A stretch of 60,210 nucleotides of DNA from Actinomycetes bacterium. GTDB taxonomy: Bacteria; Actinomycetota; Acidimicrobiia; Acidimicrobiales; RAAP-2. The position numbers and the translations under genes were made by a program. Positions 1 to 8,654 of this stretch are shown piece by piece; positions within the stretch are counted from its first letter, which is position 1; each line of letters begins with the position of its first letter. The notes beneath the pieces were generated by a model that saw only the letters and a list, made by a program, of their open reading frames with translations, ran no database searches and was not told the origin of the DNA. The DNA lies in NCBI GenBank assembly GCA_021781335.1, contig JAJXXA010000045.1, positions 1-60,210 of the forward strand, read 5' to 3'.

Positions 1-543
1 GGCGACGGTGTGCGCACCTTGCGCTTCGGGTACGAAGAGGCTCTGGGCTTCGCGGTCGATCCGCTGGTCGCCGACAAGGACGGCATGTCCGCCGCATTGG
101 CGTTGTGTCGGCTCGCGGAGCGACTGAGTCACGAAGGAAAATCGCTCCTTGATCGGCTCGACCAGATCGAGCACGATTTTGGCGTGCACGCCGGTGGTCA
201 GGTGTCACTACGTGCCGAGGGACCCCAGGCCAGTGAGATGATCCGTGACGTGGTCGCTCGACTGCGGAGTACTCCACCTTCGACGCTCGGCGGACTCGAC
301 GTGAGTGAAGTCATAGACCTCGCCAAGGGGTGGCGTGGTCTCATGGCGACCGACGGTATCTACTTGCGCCTCGGTGACATGGGCCGCGTCGTTGTTCGCC
401 CGTCAGGAACCGAGCCCAAACTGAAGGCGTACATTGAGGTCACGCTCGCGCCTGACGAGAGAAGACTCGTCGAACAGCGTGCCGAGGCGAACGCGTACCT
501 GCGCGCCGTGCGAGACGAATTATCGATCGTCTTGAAATTGTAG
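1..543 (+). CDS. Phosphohexomutase family protein (phosphomannomutase/phosphopentomutase-like), C-terminal part
   Basis: The reading frame is open from base 1, so the gene begins upstream of the window; the ORF track start at base 10 is an internal GTG. The visible 180 residues open with GDGVRTLRFGYEEALGF, a substrate-loop motif of the alpha-D-phosphohexomutase superfamily, and contain RPSGTEPKLKAYIEV, the phosphate-binding loop of the last domain. The family moves phosphate between C1 and C6 of hexoses, or C1 and C5 of pentoses. Adenosine deaminase, thymidine phosphorylase and cytidine deaminase follow nearby. In Mycobacterium tuberculosis pmmB lies in the same neighbourhood as add-deoA-cdd, so a role in ribose-phosphate handling during nucleoside breakdown is a reasonable inference. 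The catalytic serine would lie outside the window. Confidence 0.88.
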   Translation, partial: GDGVRTLRFGYEEALGFAVDPLVADKDGMSAALALCRLAERLSHEGKSLLDRLDQIEHDFGVHAGGQVSLRAEGPQASEMIRDVVARLRSTPPSTLGGLDVSEVIDLAKGWRGLMATDGIYLRLGDMGRVVVRPSGTEPKLKAYIEVTLAPDERRLVEQRAEANAYLRAVRDELSIVLKL

Positions 544-807
544 GAGTCGGCGTGCCGGGGATTCAGTGATGCCAAAGGCGACCGACGTGATGTGGATCCT
601 AGAGCGACCACGAGGGCTACGTTGTCGAAGCGCCGAACCCGCGTCACTGGACCACGCACGGTGTTTCGGTGCTGTTCGACCTCTCGTTGAGACAGTCAAG
701 GGCGCTCGCTGGTAGTCACTGCGAGGGACACCGCGACGTCATCTCTCGGGTGTGCGCCAATCGAATTATTTGGGGCCGACTCGAGTCATCAGCGGTACTC
801 TTTCGAC

Positions 808-1353
808 GTGCGTCCACTTCGATACGCCATCAATGTGACTGTGGACGGGTGCTGCGACCATCGAGAAATACCGGTGGAGCAAGACGTCCATCGATATTGG
901 GCTGAGGTCCTCGATAGGGCCGATGCGCTGCTATTCGGTCGCGTGACCTACGAGATGATGGAGTCGGCGTGGCGATCTACAAATGGTGGAACGAGGCCCG
1001 AGTGGATGGGATCATTCGCTCGCTCGATAAACGACGCACGTAAGTATGTGGTGTCGAGCACGTTGAAGGCAGTCGACTGGAACGCGCAGTTGGTCCATGG
1101 GGAACTGGGGGACGCGGTTCAACTGCTTAAAGAGCAGCCGGGCAAAGGGATCTTCGTAGGTGGCGTGAGTCTTCCGCTCGCGTTGACGAAGCTCGGATTA
1201 ATTGATGAGTACGAGTTCGTGGTGCATCCCCGAGTCGTGGGTCACGGACCGACGTTATTGGCGACGCTCGCACAACACGTCGACTTGAGGCTCGTCGGGC
1301 TCACTGAATTCGCGTCAGGAGCGCTATCCATGCGCTACGAACCCAAACGCTAG
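808..1353 (+). CDS. Dihydrofolate reductase family protein (RibD C-terminal domain)
   Basis: This 181-residue protein looks like a stand-alone RibD_C/DHFR-like domain. It has the early strand-turn INVTVDG, the segment LLFGRVTYEMME that binds NADPH in relatives, and a C-terminal GIFVGGVSLPLALTKLGLIDEYEF, the usual nucleotide-binding turn followed by helix. Relatives are small NADPH-dependent reductases whose substrates are mostly unknown. The GTG start is supported by a TACTCT box (796-801) exactly 6 nt upstream, so the mRNA is probably leaderless; there is no Shine-Dalgarno sequence. It stands alone between the mutase end and the convergent add gene. Substrate unknown. Confidence 0.85.
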   Translation: MRPLRYAINVTVDGCCDHREIPVEQDVHRYWAEVLDRADALLFGRVTYEMMESAWRSTNGGTRPEWMGSFARSINDARKYVVSSTLKAVDWNAQLVHGELGDAVQLLKEQPGKGIFVGGVSLPLALTKLGLIDEYEFVVHPRVVGHGPTLLATLAQHVDLRLVGLTEFASGALSMRYEPKR

Positions 1354-1434
1354 GGAACGCAGTCGAGACGCTTCATTCTTCCACGCCAAGTATTCATGCT
1401 TCACGAGGCGAGGCGTCGTCGATGCGATATGCCG

Positions 1435-2550
1435 CTACCTCGAAGCGACCTGCGTCGCACCATCGGCGCGAAGTGCCGCATAGCCGGGCTTGATGACCGT
1501 GTTGATCATCTCAAGGCGCTGGTCGAACTGGTAGAAAGCGCTCTTCGCGGCGTTCAGCGTCAGCCACTCCATGTCATCAAGGCCCCAGTTGAAGGCCTTC
1601 GCGCACGTCTCGAACTCACTGCTCATTGTGATGCCACTCATGAGTCGGTTGTCAGTGTTGAGCGTCACGCGAAATCGCAGCTGACGCAGTAGCTCGATGG
1701 GGTGCGTGGCGATCGACGTCGCGGCGCCGGTGTGGACATTGGAGGTCGGACAGACTTCCAGCGGTATACGTCGGTCCCGGATGAAGTTGGCGAGGCGGCC
1801 CAATTCGTAGTGGTCACCGACCCGCGTGATGTCGTCGACGATGCGTACGCCGTGCCCGAGACGCTCTGCGTCGCAGAACTGCACGGCCTCCCATATCGAC
1901 GGGAGACCAAACGCTTCGCCCGCGTGGATGGTCATATGGAAATTCTCACGCTGGATCAGGTGGAACGCACTTAGATGCTCGGTCGGGGGGAAACCATCCT
2001 CGGGTCCCGCAATATCGAATCCGCACACGCCCTCGTCACGGAACGTGACCGCGAGGCGGGCGATCTCTTCACTGCGATTGTTCTGGCGCATTGCGGAGAG
2101 AATCGGGCGAACGACGATCGTGTGTCCCTCCATCGAGGCCTGGCGGGCCCCGTGGGCAAACCCCGCCAGGACCGAGGCGACGATCTCGTCAAGTGAGAGC
2201 CCCCGATGGGTGTGTAATTCGGGAGCGAAGCGAACCTCGGCGTACACGACGCCGTCGCGCGCGAGGTCGAGCGCGCTCTCACTCGCGACTCGCTCCAGTT
2301 GTTCCTTGGTCTGCATCACGGCGGTGGTGTGCGCAAAGCCCTCGAGGTAGCGAACGAGGTCGCTACCGGGAGCGTCAGCGATGAACCAGCGAGCGAGCTC
2401 TTCTGGGTCGCCCGTGGGTAGACCTTTGTAGTCGATGTCGCGCGCGAGCTCGAGGACGGTCGTTGGACGAAGTCCACCGTCGAGATGCTCGTGCAGCACC
2501 ACCTTCGGGGCTCGTTCGATGATTTCGCGGGTGAGAGAGATGCCTGACAT
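1435..2550 (-). CDS. add: Adenosine deaminase
   Basis: Converts adenosine (or deoxyadenosine) to inosine in the cytoplasm. The 371-residue protein has the metal-binding start LHEHLDGGLRP, HAGEA in mid-protein for the zinc site and base contact, RLGHGVRI, and LNTDNRLMSG near the end, the form of the catalytic Asp motif seen in actinobacterial adenosine deaminases. Length is normal. The ATG start has a TAACCT box 6 nt upstream (2557-2562, minus strand) and no Shine-Dalgarno, so it is probably leaderless and has its own promoter, although deoA ends only 28 bp upstream. It belongs to the nucleoside catabolism block cdd-deoA-add. Confidence 0.95.
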   Translation of the reverse strand: MSGISLTREIIERAPKVVLHEHLDGGLRPTTVLELARDIDYKGLPTGDPEELARWFIADAPGSDLVRYLEGFAHTTAVMQTKEQLERVASESALDLARDGVVYAEVRFAPELHTHRGLSLDEIVASVLAGFAHGARQASMEGHTIVVRPILSAMRQNNRSEEIARLAVTFRDEGVCGFDIAGPEDGFPPTEHLSAFHLIQRENFHMTIHAGEAFGLPSIWEAVQFCDAERLGHGVRIVDDITRVGDHYELGRLANFIRDRRIPLEVCPTSNVHTGAATSIATHPIELLRQLRFRVTLNTDNRLMSGITMSSEFETCAKAFNWGLDDMEWLTLNAAKSAFYQFDQRLEMINTVIKPGYAALRADGATQVASR

Positions 2551-2578
2551 GGGTCAAGGTTACTCACCTGTTTGAGCC

Positions 2579-3859
2579 CTACTTCGAGATTCGCTCCAGG
2601 AGCAGCGGCTCGTGCGGGACCGGCTCCTCGCCGAGCACGAGCGCGCGCGTAATGGCGTCGCGTCCCCGTGCGAGATGCTCGTCATCATCGGCGAAGAGCT
2701 CGAAGACGGGTTGACCTGCTTCGACGAACTCTCCCACGCGCGCGAGGCACAAGACGCCGGCGCCGGCACTCACCGGGTCCTCTTTTCGCGCACGTCCGGC
2801 GCCGAGGCGCCACGCGGCGATGCCGACGTCGAGCGCATCGAGCGACTGGATAATGCCGTCTTGTGGCGCCAGCACAACGTCCTTGCACGCACCTTCGGCC
2901 ATCTTGGCGTCGGGGTCTCCTCCCTGGGCTTCGATCATCAAACGGTAGGTGGCGTACGCGGACCCGTCATCGAGTTTGCTCGCGGGGTCTGCGTCCAGGC
3001 CGACCAACTCGAGCATGGTGCGAGCCAGGGCCACTGTGAGTTCTCGCACGTCGCTCGGCCCACCTCCTCGCAGGACGTCGATGGACTCGGTCACTTCGAG
3101 GGCGTTACCGACGGCGCGGCCGAGCGGTTGGTTCATCGCGGTCAGTTGCGCCACGGTCGCCACGCCATGACTCGTTCCGAGTGCCACCATGGTCTGGGCG
3201 AGTAGTCGTGCGCGGTCATGGGTCTTGATGAACGCGCCGCGACCGACCTTGACGTCCAGAACGAGCGCATTGGTGCCTTCGGCGATCTTCTTGGACATGA
3301 TCGAAGACGAGATCAGTGGAATGGATTCGACCGTCCCGGTGACGTCTCGAAGTGCGTAGAGTCTCCGATCCACCGGTGCGAGGCCCTGGCCCGCCGCGCA
3401 GATCACCGCACCTACGTCCTCCAGTTGACTGCGGATCTCATCGTTCGAGAGCGACGCACGCCAACCCGGTATTGACTCGAGTTTGTCGAGTGTGCCGCCG
3501 GTGTGACCGAGGCCCCGTCCAGAGAGCTGGGGGACTGCAGCACCGCACGAGGCGACCAAGGGGGCGAGGATCAGGGAGATCTTGTCGCCCACACCACCCG
3601 TCGAATGCTTATCCACGCTGGGTCGAGAGAGGCCCTTCAAGTCCAGTCGTTCACCCGAGGCGATCATCTGGTCCGTCCACGTCAAAAGCTCGCGCGGCTC
3701 CAATCCGTTGAAGAAGATGGCCATGAGCAGCGCTGACATCTGCTCGTCGGCCACCTCACCCTTCATGTAGGCGTCCAGCATCCACGTGATGGCGTCGTCG
3801 CTCAGAGCGCCTCCGTCACGCTTGGCGGTGATGATCTCAACAGCGGAGAATGCGCTCAC
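2579..3859 (-). CDS. deoA: Thymidine (pyrimidine-nucleoside) phosphorylase
   Basis: Phosphorolysis of thymidine, deoxyuridine or uridine to base plus (deoxy)ribose 1-phosphate. The 426-residue sequence carries DKHSTGGVGDKISL, the phosphate and substrate loop, and SGRGLGHTGGTLDKLESIPG, the family signature, followed by a C-terminal PYNP_C-type domain of about 75 residues. The start is GTG at 3859, overlapping the cdd stop (GTGA), with an AGGAAG ribosome site just upstream, so cdd-deoA is translationally coupled. Whether it prefers thymidine or accepts uridine cannot be told from sequence by eye. Its product would feed a phosphopentomutase, possibly the mutase at the left edge. Confidence 0.95.
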   Translation of the reverse strand: MSAFSAVEIITAKRDGGALSDDAITWMLDAYMKGEVADEQMSALLMAIFFNGLEPRELLTWTDQMIASGERLDLKGLSRPSVDKHSTGGVGDKISLILAPLVASCGAAVPQLSGRGLGHTGGTLDKLESIPGWRASLSNDEIRSQLEDVGAVICAAGQGLAPVDRRLYALRDVTGTVESIPLISSSIMSKKIAEGTNALVLDVKVGRGAFIKTHDRARLLAQTMVALGTSHGVATVAQLTAMNQPLGRAVGNALEVTESIDVLRGGGPSDVRELTVALARTMLELVGLDADPASKLDDGSAYATYRLMIEAQGGDPDAKMAEGACKDVVLAPQDGIIQSLDALDVGIAAWRLGAGRARKEDPVSAGAGVLCLARVGEFVEAGQPVFELFADDDEHLARGRDAITRALVLGEEPVPHEPLLLERISK

Positions 3860-4275
3860 GAACTCTTCCTGGTGTCGAGGTCGTCGGGACCAAACGCATC
3901 GGGCAGGAGTTCATGGAGATGGCGTGGTGCCACGTCGGGACCGTAATCAACCAGGAGTCCACCACCACCGTGCTCGTACAGCACCTGACGGCATCGGCCA
4001 CACGGCGCGATTGGCTGTTCATCGCCCGCGACAATCGTCACTGCGGCGAGACGTCCTCCACCGATACGCGCGAGATCGCTCACGAGCGAACACTCGGCGC
4101 ACAATGTCAGCCCGTAACTCGCGTTCTCCACGTTGGCGCCCGATACGAAGCGACCGTCGGTCGTGTAGCCGCACGCTCCTACTCGGACCTTCGAGTACGG
4201 GGCGTAGGACGTCGTCGTCGCGTGACGTGCTCGCTCGCGTAATTCATTCCACGGAATCTCACTGAGGGAACTCAC
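3856..4275 (-). CDS. cdd: Cytidine deaminase
   Basis: Deaminates cytidine/deoxycytidine to uridine/deoxyuridine. The small homotetrameric type is indicated by about 139 residues with NVENASYG, the zinc and catalytic motif CAECS, and PCGRCRQVL with the other two zinc cysteines. The ORF track begins at an ATG (4302), but a GTG at 4275 is better: a TACTGT box sits 6 nt upstream (4282-4287, minus strand), the spacing used by other leaderless genes here, and the extra residues MHSEVYCLI are not family-like. It leads the cdd-deoA operon and is divergent from psuG across a 49-bp gap. Confidence 0.94.
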   Translation of the reverse strand: MSSLSEIPWNELRERARHATTTSYAPYSKVRVGACGYTTDGRFVSGANVENASYGLTLCAECSLVSDLARIGGGRLAAVTIVAGDEQPIAPCGRCRQVLYEHGGGGLLVDYGPDVAPRHLHELLPDAFGPDDLDTRKSS

Positions 4276-4324
4276 AATCAAACAGTACACTTCGCTGTGC
4301 ATGAATAATTTCTACGATGTCCCA
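4276..4324. promoter_or_regulatory. Compact bidirectional promoter between cdd and psuG
   Basis: The 49 bases between GTG (4275, minus) and ATG (4325, plus) hold two outward-facing -10 boxes: TACTGT (4282-4287, minus) and TACGAT (4313-4318, plus). Each ends exactly 6 nt before its start codon, so both transcripts would be leaderless. The -35 region of each must lie within the spacer or -10 of the other, which would couple pyrimidine nucleoside breakdown to pseudouridine breakdown. Neither -35 matches consensus well, so an activator or an extended -10 mode is possible. Confidence 0.6.
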
Positions 4325-5230
4325 ATGAGGATGCACGACGAGGTGTCGACTGCGTTAAAGGAAGATCGAGGTGTTGTCGCGCTCGAGACGACAATCGTCG
4401 TCCAAGGTCTTCCCGCGCCGGTAAATATCGAAGTGGCGCGTGACTGCGAAGCGGCGGTGCGTTCGAGTGGTTCGGTGCCCGCCACCATCGGGATCCTTGA
4501 GGGCGAGATCGTCGTCGGTCTCACGAGCGAAGAACTCGAGCGACTGGCCGAACCTTCACGACAAGCCGCCAAACTCTCCGCGCGAGACATCGGTATCGCG
4601 CTCGCGCGTGGCGTCGATGGAGCCACCACCGTGGCGGGGACTATCGCCATCGCCGAGAAGGCGGGTATCGAGGTGATGGCGACCGGCGGGCTCGGTGGCG
4701 TGCACCGTGACGCCGCGCACAGCTTTGACGAATCAGCCGACCTGACGGCGTTGTCACGTACCTCGATCGTGGTCGTCGCATCGGGCGTGAAATCGATCCT
4801 TGACATCGGAGCGACCCTGGAGCGCCTCGATTCCCTCGGTGTCGCCGTCGCGGGATACCGCACGCACCAATTTCCAGGCTTCTATCGCAGCGATAGCGGG
4901 TTCTCGCTCGACTGGTCCCTTGAGAGCCCCGCGCAAGTGGCGGCGGCATTTCGTGGACATCGGCGGTTCTCGAGTGCGGGGCTCTTGGTCGCCAATCCCA
5001 TTGACGACGACCATCAACTCGACGGACAACTCCATGACGACGCGCTCGAGAGCGCTCTCGCAATGGCCGAGCGACTCGGCGTGAGCGGTAAGGATGTCAC
5101 GCCAGTACTACTGGCCGAGTTCGCTCGATTCAGCGAGGGTCGTAGCGTCAAGGTGAACCAGGACCTCGTCGTGGCCAATGCGCTCTTGGCGGGCGCTATC
5201 GCGATGGAGATCGCCCGAGCCCGCGCGTGA
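4325..5230 (+). CDS. psuG: Pseudouridine-5'-phosphate glycosidase
   Basis: Cleaves the C-C glycosidic bond of pseudouridine 5'-phosphate to uracil and ribose 5-phosphate. The sequence matches the family along its length: VALETTIVVQGLPAPVN, LSARDIGIALARGVDGATTVAGT, ATGGLGGVHRDA and VNQDLVVANALLAGAIA. Length (about 301 residues) is normal. I place the start at ATG 4325 instead of 4301 because TACGAT lies 6 nt upstream and the residues between do not look conserved. The next gene overlaps by 4 bp (GTGA), so psuG and the kinase are coupled. Together they remove pseudouridine released from RNA turnover or imported by the nearby transporter. Confidence 0.93.
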   Translation: MRMHDEVSTALKEDRGVVALETTIVVQGLPAPVNIEVARDCEAAVRSSGSVPATIGILEGEIVVGLTSEELERLAEPSRQAAKLSARDIGIALARGVDGATTVAGTIAIAEKAGIEVMATGGLGGVHRDAAHSFDESADLTALSRTSIVVVASGVKSILDIGATLERLDSLGVAVAGYRTHQFPGFYRSDSGFSLDWSLESPAQVAAAFRGHRRFSSAGLLVANPIDDDHQLDGQLHDDALESALAMAERLGVSGKDVTPVLLAEFARFSEGRSVKVNQDLVVANALLAGAIAMEIARARA

Positions 5231-6102
5231 GCTCACGCATCGTCGTCATCGGTGATGCCATGCTCGACGTCATCGTGCGCCCGCTCGGTCCCGTGGCGCC
5301 GACCAGTGACACGCCGTCTCGGGTGAGGATCTCGCGCGGTGGCTCCGCCGCCAACATGGCGGTCACCCTCGCGCGCCATCACGACGTCACCTACGTTGGT
5401 GTCGTTGGCGACGACGAGTCTGGAGCGATGTTCGCGCGCGACCTTGAGCGCGAGCGAGTGACACCGAGACTTGAGACCGTGAGCGGGTCGACGGGGGTCG
5501 TGGTGGCGTTGGTCGACCGCGATGGTCAACGCGCGATGATGACCGATCGTGGCGTCAACTGCGAGCTCTCGTTGGCACACGTCCGCGCTGCGCTCGCGGA
5601 TCATTTCGACCATTTGCACGTCTCGGGTTACACGGTCCTCGACGACGCAACGAGAGCAATAGCCAGTGAAGCGCTGGATCTTTCGCGCGCTCGAGGCGCA
5701 TCAACGTCAGTTGATACGTGCTCGCTGGCCCCGCTCGAGAAGTTGGGTGCTGGTGTCTTCCTGCACGCGATTGGACCTGTCACCATGCTCTTCGCGAACG
5801 AAGAAGAGGCCCTCGCACTCGCGAACGATGCCGACATCGCAACTGCTAGTGAGCGTCTTGCACAAGGCGTTGACGAGTTGATCATCACGCGGGGGGCGAA
5901 TGGCGCACTGGTCATTCGCGGTGACGACCATTGGCACGCCGACGCGAAGCCCGTCGAGGTCCTCGACACCACTGGCGCGGGTGACGCCGCGACGGGCTCG
6001 TACCTGGCGGCGCGCTTAACCGGTGCTGGGTGTGACGTCGCGCTCGAGCTCGCGATGGCGAACGCCGCGACGGTGGTCGGCCACTTAGGGGCCAGTGATT
6101 GA
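5227..6102 (+). CDS. PfkB-family carbohydrate kinase, probable pseudouridine kinase
   Basis: A 291-residue ribokinase/PfkB-fold kinase. It has an N-terminal VVIGDAMLDVIVRP start, the substrate motif RGGSAANMAVTLARH, and the C-terminal signature DTTGAGDAATGSYLAA containing the anion hole and catalytic Asp. The position usually Phe after GAGD-A is Ala here. It overlaps psuG by 4 bp; this gene pair is the known bacterial pseudouridine degradation module, where the kinase makes pseudouridine 5'-phosphate for PsuG. The PfkB fold alone would also fit ribose, fructose or nucleoside kinases, so the substrate is inferred from context. It ends 3 bp from the convergent permease gene. Confidence 0.87.
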   Translation: MSSRIVVIGDAMLDVIVRPLGPVAPTSDTPSRVRISRGGSAANMAVTLARHHDVTYVGVVGDDESGAMFARDLERERVTPRLETVSGSTGVVVALVDRDGQRAMMTDRGVNCELSLAHVRAALADHFDHLHVSGYTVLDDATRAIASEALDLSRARGASTSVDTCSLAPLEKLGAGVFLHAIGPVTMLFANEEEALALANDADIATASERLAQGVDELIITRGANGALVIRGDDHWHADAKPVEVLDTTGAGDAATGSYLAARLTGAGCDVALELAMANAATVVGHLGASD

Positions 6103-6105
6103 GCC

Positions 6106-7413
6106 CTATTCGCGGTGATAGGGGATACCATCAGCCGCCGGCGCGCGAACGCGACCGATGAGACCTGAGACCACGGCGATGGTGATGATGTACGGGAACA
6201 TGTTGAGGATGTAGGTCGAGACCGGCACGTTGTAGGTCTGGAGGTTCTGTGAGAGATACACCGAAAGACCGAAGAGGACTGAGGCGACCACCGCACCCGA
6301 GGGTCGCCAGCGACCAAATATCATCGCGGCCAGGGCGATGTACCCGAGTCCCGAGGTGTACCCCGGCTGGAACTGGCCCTGGGAGGCCATGAACGCAACA
6401 CCCCCCACGCCGGCGATGGCGCCACCCAGGACGACATTGATGTAGCGCACGCGCACGACGTTGATGCCAACGGTTGCGGCGGCTCGGGGGTGTTCACCAA
6501 CGGCGCGTACGTGCAGCCCGTAGCGGGTCTTGAAGAGGGCGAAACTCACCGCGCCGACGAGGATCAGCATGAAGTAGAAGAATCCCGATTGATCGAAGAA
6601 GACCGGTCCGATGATGGGGATCTTCGAGATGAGGGGGATTGCGAGGTTGGGCGCGAGGGTGCCGGTGTTGAACTGGGGGAACGGTGTGAACACCTGAAGG
6701 TTCAGATACGACGAGAAACTGCCGATCATGGTGACGAGCACCACGCCCACGATGATCTGATCGGAGAGGTAGCGAAGTGAGAGGAAAGCGAGGAGCAGTC
6801 CGAGCAGTCCACCGATCACTGCGCCGCCGAGCGCGGCGAAGATGAAACTGTGCGTGGTCGAGGCCAACATGGTTCCGATGAAGGCACCACCGATGAACTG
6901 ACCTTCGATGGCGATGTTCACAACGCCCGAACGCTCGCACATGACTCCAGAGAGTGCACCGAAGATGAGCACCATCGCGACTTCGGAACTTCCAATGAGG
7001 ACGGCAGTGAAATTGATGACCGGCACCGGTGAAGGCCCGGGCGTTCGCACCACCCAAAAGAGCAGCGCGAACAAGAAGAGCACGGCCACGACACCGAAGC
7101 GAACCATCACCGCGCGTCGTGGCGAACGAATGATGACTTCGAGGCCGAGCGCGACCATCAACAGTGCGATGACGGCGTTGACCCATCGGGTCGCAACAGT
7201 GAGGTCGCTCACGTGCCAGGGTGCGTTACTGAGGTTGACTGGATTGAAGGTCAATCCGGAGTGCGCTGCGCTCGAGACGCCCATGGCGAAGACGAGGCCG
7301 GTGAACACTCCGATGCCGATCATGATGGCGCCGATCGCACGAGTTCGTCCGCTCGCGGCGGCGGCCGCTTCGTTAGCTTGTGGCGTTACGCCGACGATGC
7401 TCACGAGTTCCAT
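6106..7413 (-). CDS. Nucleoside ABC transporter permease, second subunit
   Basis: Integral membrane protein of the BPD_transp_2 (LivHM/RbsC-like) family. Visible landmarks are the segment SGVMCERSGVVNIAIEGQFIGGAF, which resembles the ERSGxxNIxxEG signature of guanosine/nucleoside importer permeases, and many hydrophobic stretches (roughly ten). The ORF track start at 7605 gives an Arg/His-rich N-terminus that is frame shadow of the upstream permease; the ATG at 7413 (MELVSIVGV) with AAGGG upstream is preferred and overlaps the previous gene by 13 bp. It is the last gene of the BMP-ATPase-permease-permease operon, comparable to B. subtilis nupNOPQ. Likely cargo: purine or pyrimidine nucleosides. 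Confidence 0.9.
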   Translation of the reverse strand: MELVSIVGVTPQANEAAAAASGRTRAIGAIMIGIGVFTGLVFAMGVSSAAHSGLTFNPVNLSNAPWHVSDLTVATRWVNAVIALLMVALGLEVIIRSPRRAVMVRFGVVAVLFLFALLFWVVRTPGPSPVPVINFTAVLIGSSEVAMVLIFGALSGVMCERSGVVNIAIEGQFIGGAFIGTMLASTTHSFIFAALGGAVIGGLLGLLLAFLSLRYLSDQIIVGVVLVTMIGSFSSYLNLQVFTPFPQFNTGTLAPNLAIPLISKIPIIGPVFFDQSGFFYFMLILVGAVSFALFKTRYGLHVRAVGEHPRAAATVGINVVRVRYINVVLGGAIAGVGGVAFMASQGQFQPGYTSGLGYIALAAMIFGRWRPSGAVVASVLFGLSVYLSQNLQTYNVPVSTYILNMFPYIITIAVVSGLIGRVRAPAADGIPYHRE

Positions 7414-8654
7414 CCCTTCGTTGCGAGCTGAACCGTGGCCGTTGGCGACGTGCGAAGTCGGAATATCTCTTTCACGAGCACCGGTGTCGCGACGAACAGT
7501 ACGACGGCCGATTGGATGATGGTCGCGAGGTCCAAGGGGATGCCGGTGCTCGCCTGCATGGAGCGCCCGCCTACGCCGAGCGCAGCGAAGAGCAGGGACG
7601 CCCACACGATCCCCATGGGACGGTTGCGACCGAGCAGGGCGACGGTGATGGCCGTGAAGCCGATTCCGGCGTTACCGATCAGAAAGCCACCGTCGATGAA
7701 GTGCGTGGTGCTCGCCGCCTGAACGATGCCGGCGAGTCCGGCGAGTCCACCCGAGATGAGAAAGACGAGCACCATGATGGCGCGAGAATTGATACCCGAG
7801 GCCCGAGCAGCAGTGGGATTGGCGCCGGTGACGCGAAAGTCGAAACCCAAGGAGGAGCGGTCGAGGAACCACCACGCGAACACCACTACGGCCGCCGCGA
7901 CGAAGATGCCGTAACTGACGCGAAGCCCCGAGGCGACGCCGAAGATCGGCGCGAGCTGCGAGGACGGGTCCATCATCCGTGAGATGTCGTTTTGTTGTCC
8001 GGGTTGCTGAAGGGGCGTGGAGAGCACCACGAAGAGCAAGAATGCGTACACGACGTAGTTGAGCATGATCGTGACGATCACCTCGTGGGCGCCCGTATAG
8101 GCCTTCAAGAGACCGGGGATGGCGCCCGCGATGACGCCACCGGCGAGTCCCGCCAGCAACGTGAGGGGTATGTGGATGATGGTGGGCATGTGCAGCATCG
8201 AGCCCACCGCGGCGCCGGCAATGCCGCCGAGCACCGCCTGACCGTTGGCGCCAATGTTGAAGATGCCCGTTTGGAAGGCGATACCTACTCCCATGCTCGC
8301 AATGATCAACGGCGTCGCGTAGGTGAGCGTCTCAGAGAGTGGCGTCATCGTGGCGTCCCACCCCTTACCGGTGGTGATCGAGTGCCACAGTCCAGGTGGG
8401 TCGATGATGGAGCCGGTGAACATGGCCCGGTAGGCCGCACCGACGTTGTCGGCGGTGACTTTGACCGCGTGCCACGGAGAGCCCCAACTGTGGAAGATGT
8501 CGCGCCACGCGTTGAGGACAACTGGCGTCGTGAAGATGATGATGAGAGCCCCGAGGACCAGTCCGAGAACGAGGGCAATGAACGCGATGACGATTGGACT
8601 CGTCGAGGAGAAACGGTGTCGAAGCGTCACAGCGCGGCGTGGGGTATCAGACAT
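7401..8654 (-). CDS. Nucleoside ABC transporter permease, first subunit
   Basis: BPD_transp_2 family permease of about 417 residues with an N-terminal membrane segment (IVIAFIALVLGLVLGALIIIF), a long external loop, then multiple membrane helices and the segment FQTGIFNIGANGQAVLGGIAG typical of the nucleoside importer branch. I prefer ATG 8654 over the GTG at 8660 because AGAAGGTG lies just upstream of the ATG. It overlaps the ATPase gene by 8 bp and the next permease by 13 bp, so the four importer genes are tightly coupled on the minus strand. The pair of permeases should form a heterodimeric channel. Confidence 0.9.
   Translation of the reverse strand: MSDTPRRAVTLRHRFSSTSPIVIAFIALVLGLVLGALIIIFTTPVVLNAWRDIFHSWGSPWHAVKVTADNVGAAYRAMFTGSIIDPPGLWHSITTGKGWDATMTPLSETLTYATPLIIASMGVGIAFQTGIFNIGANGQAVLGGIAGAAVGSMLHMPTIIHIPLTLLAGLAGGVIAGAIPGLLKAYTGAHEVIVTIMLNYVVYAFLLFVVLSTPLQQPGQQNDISRMMDPSSQLAPIFGVASGLRVSYGIFVAAAVVVFAWWFLDRSSLGFDFRVTGANPTAARASGINSRAIMVLVFLISGGLAGLAGIVQAASTTHFIDGGFLIGNAGIGFTAITVALLGRNRPMGIVWASLLFAALGVGGRSMQASTGIPLDLATIIQSAVVLFVATPVLVKEIFRLRTSPTATVQLATKGWNS

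Noticed and set aside
669-905. 78-residue plus-strand ORF before the DHFR-like gene
   Set aside because: It overlaps the supported gene in another frame and has no motif; the gap 544-807 appears non-coding.
4301-4324. Upstream ATG start for psuG (MNNFYDVP)
   Set aside because: The TACGAT box with 6-nt spacing to ATG 4325 lies inside this stretch, which is therefore more likely promoter than coding.
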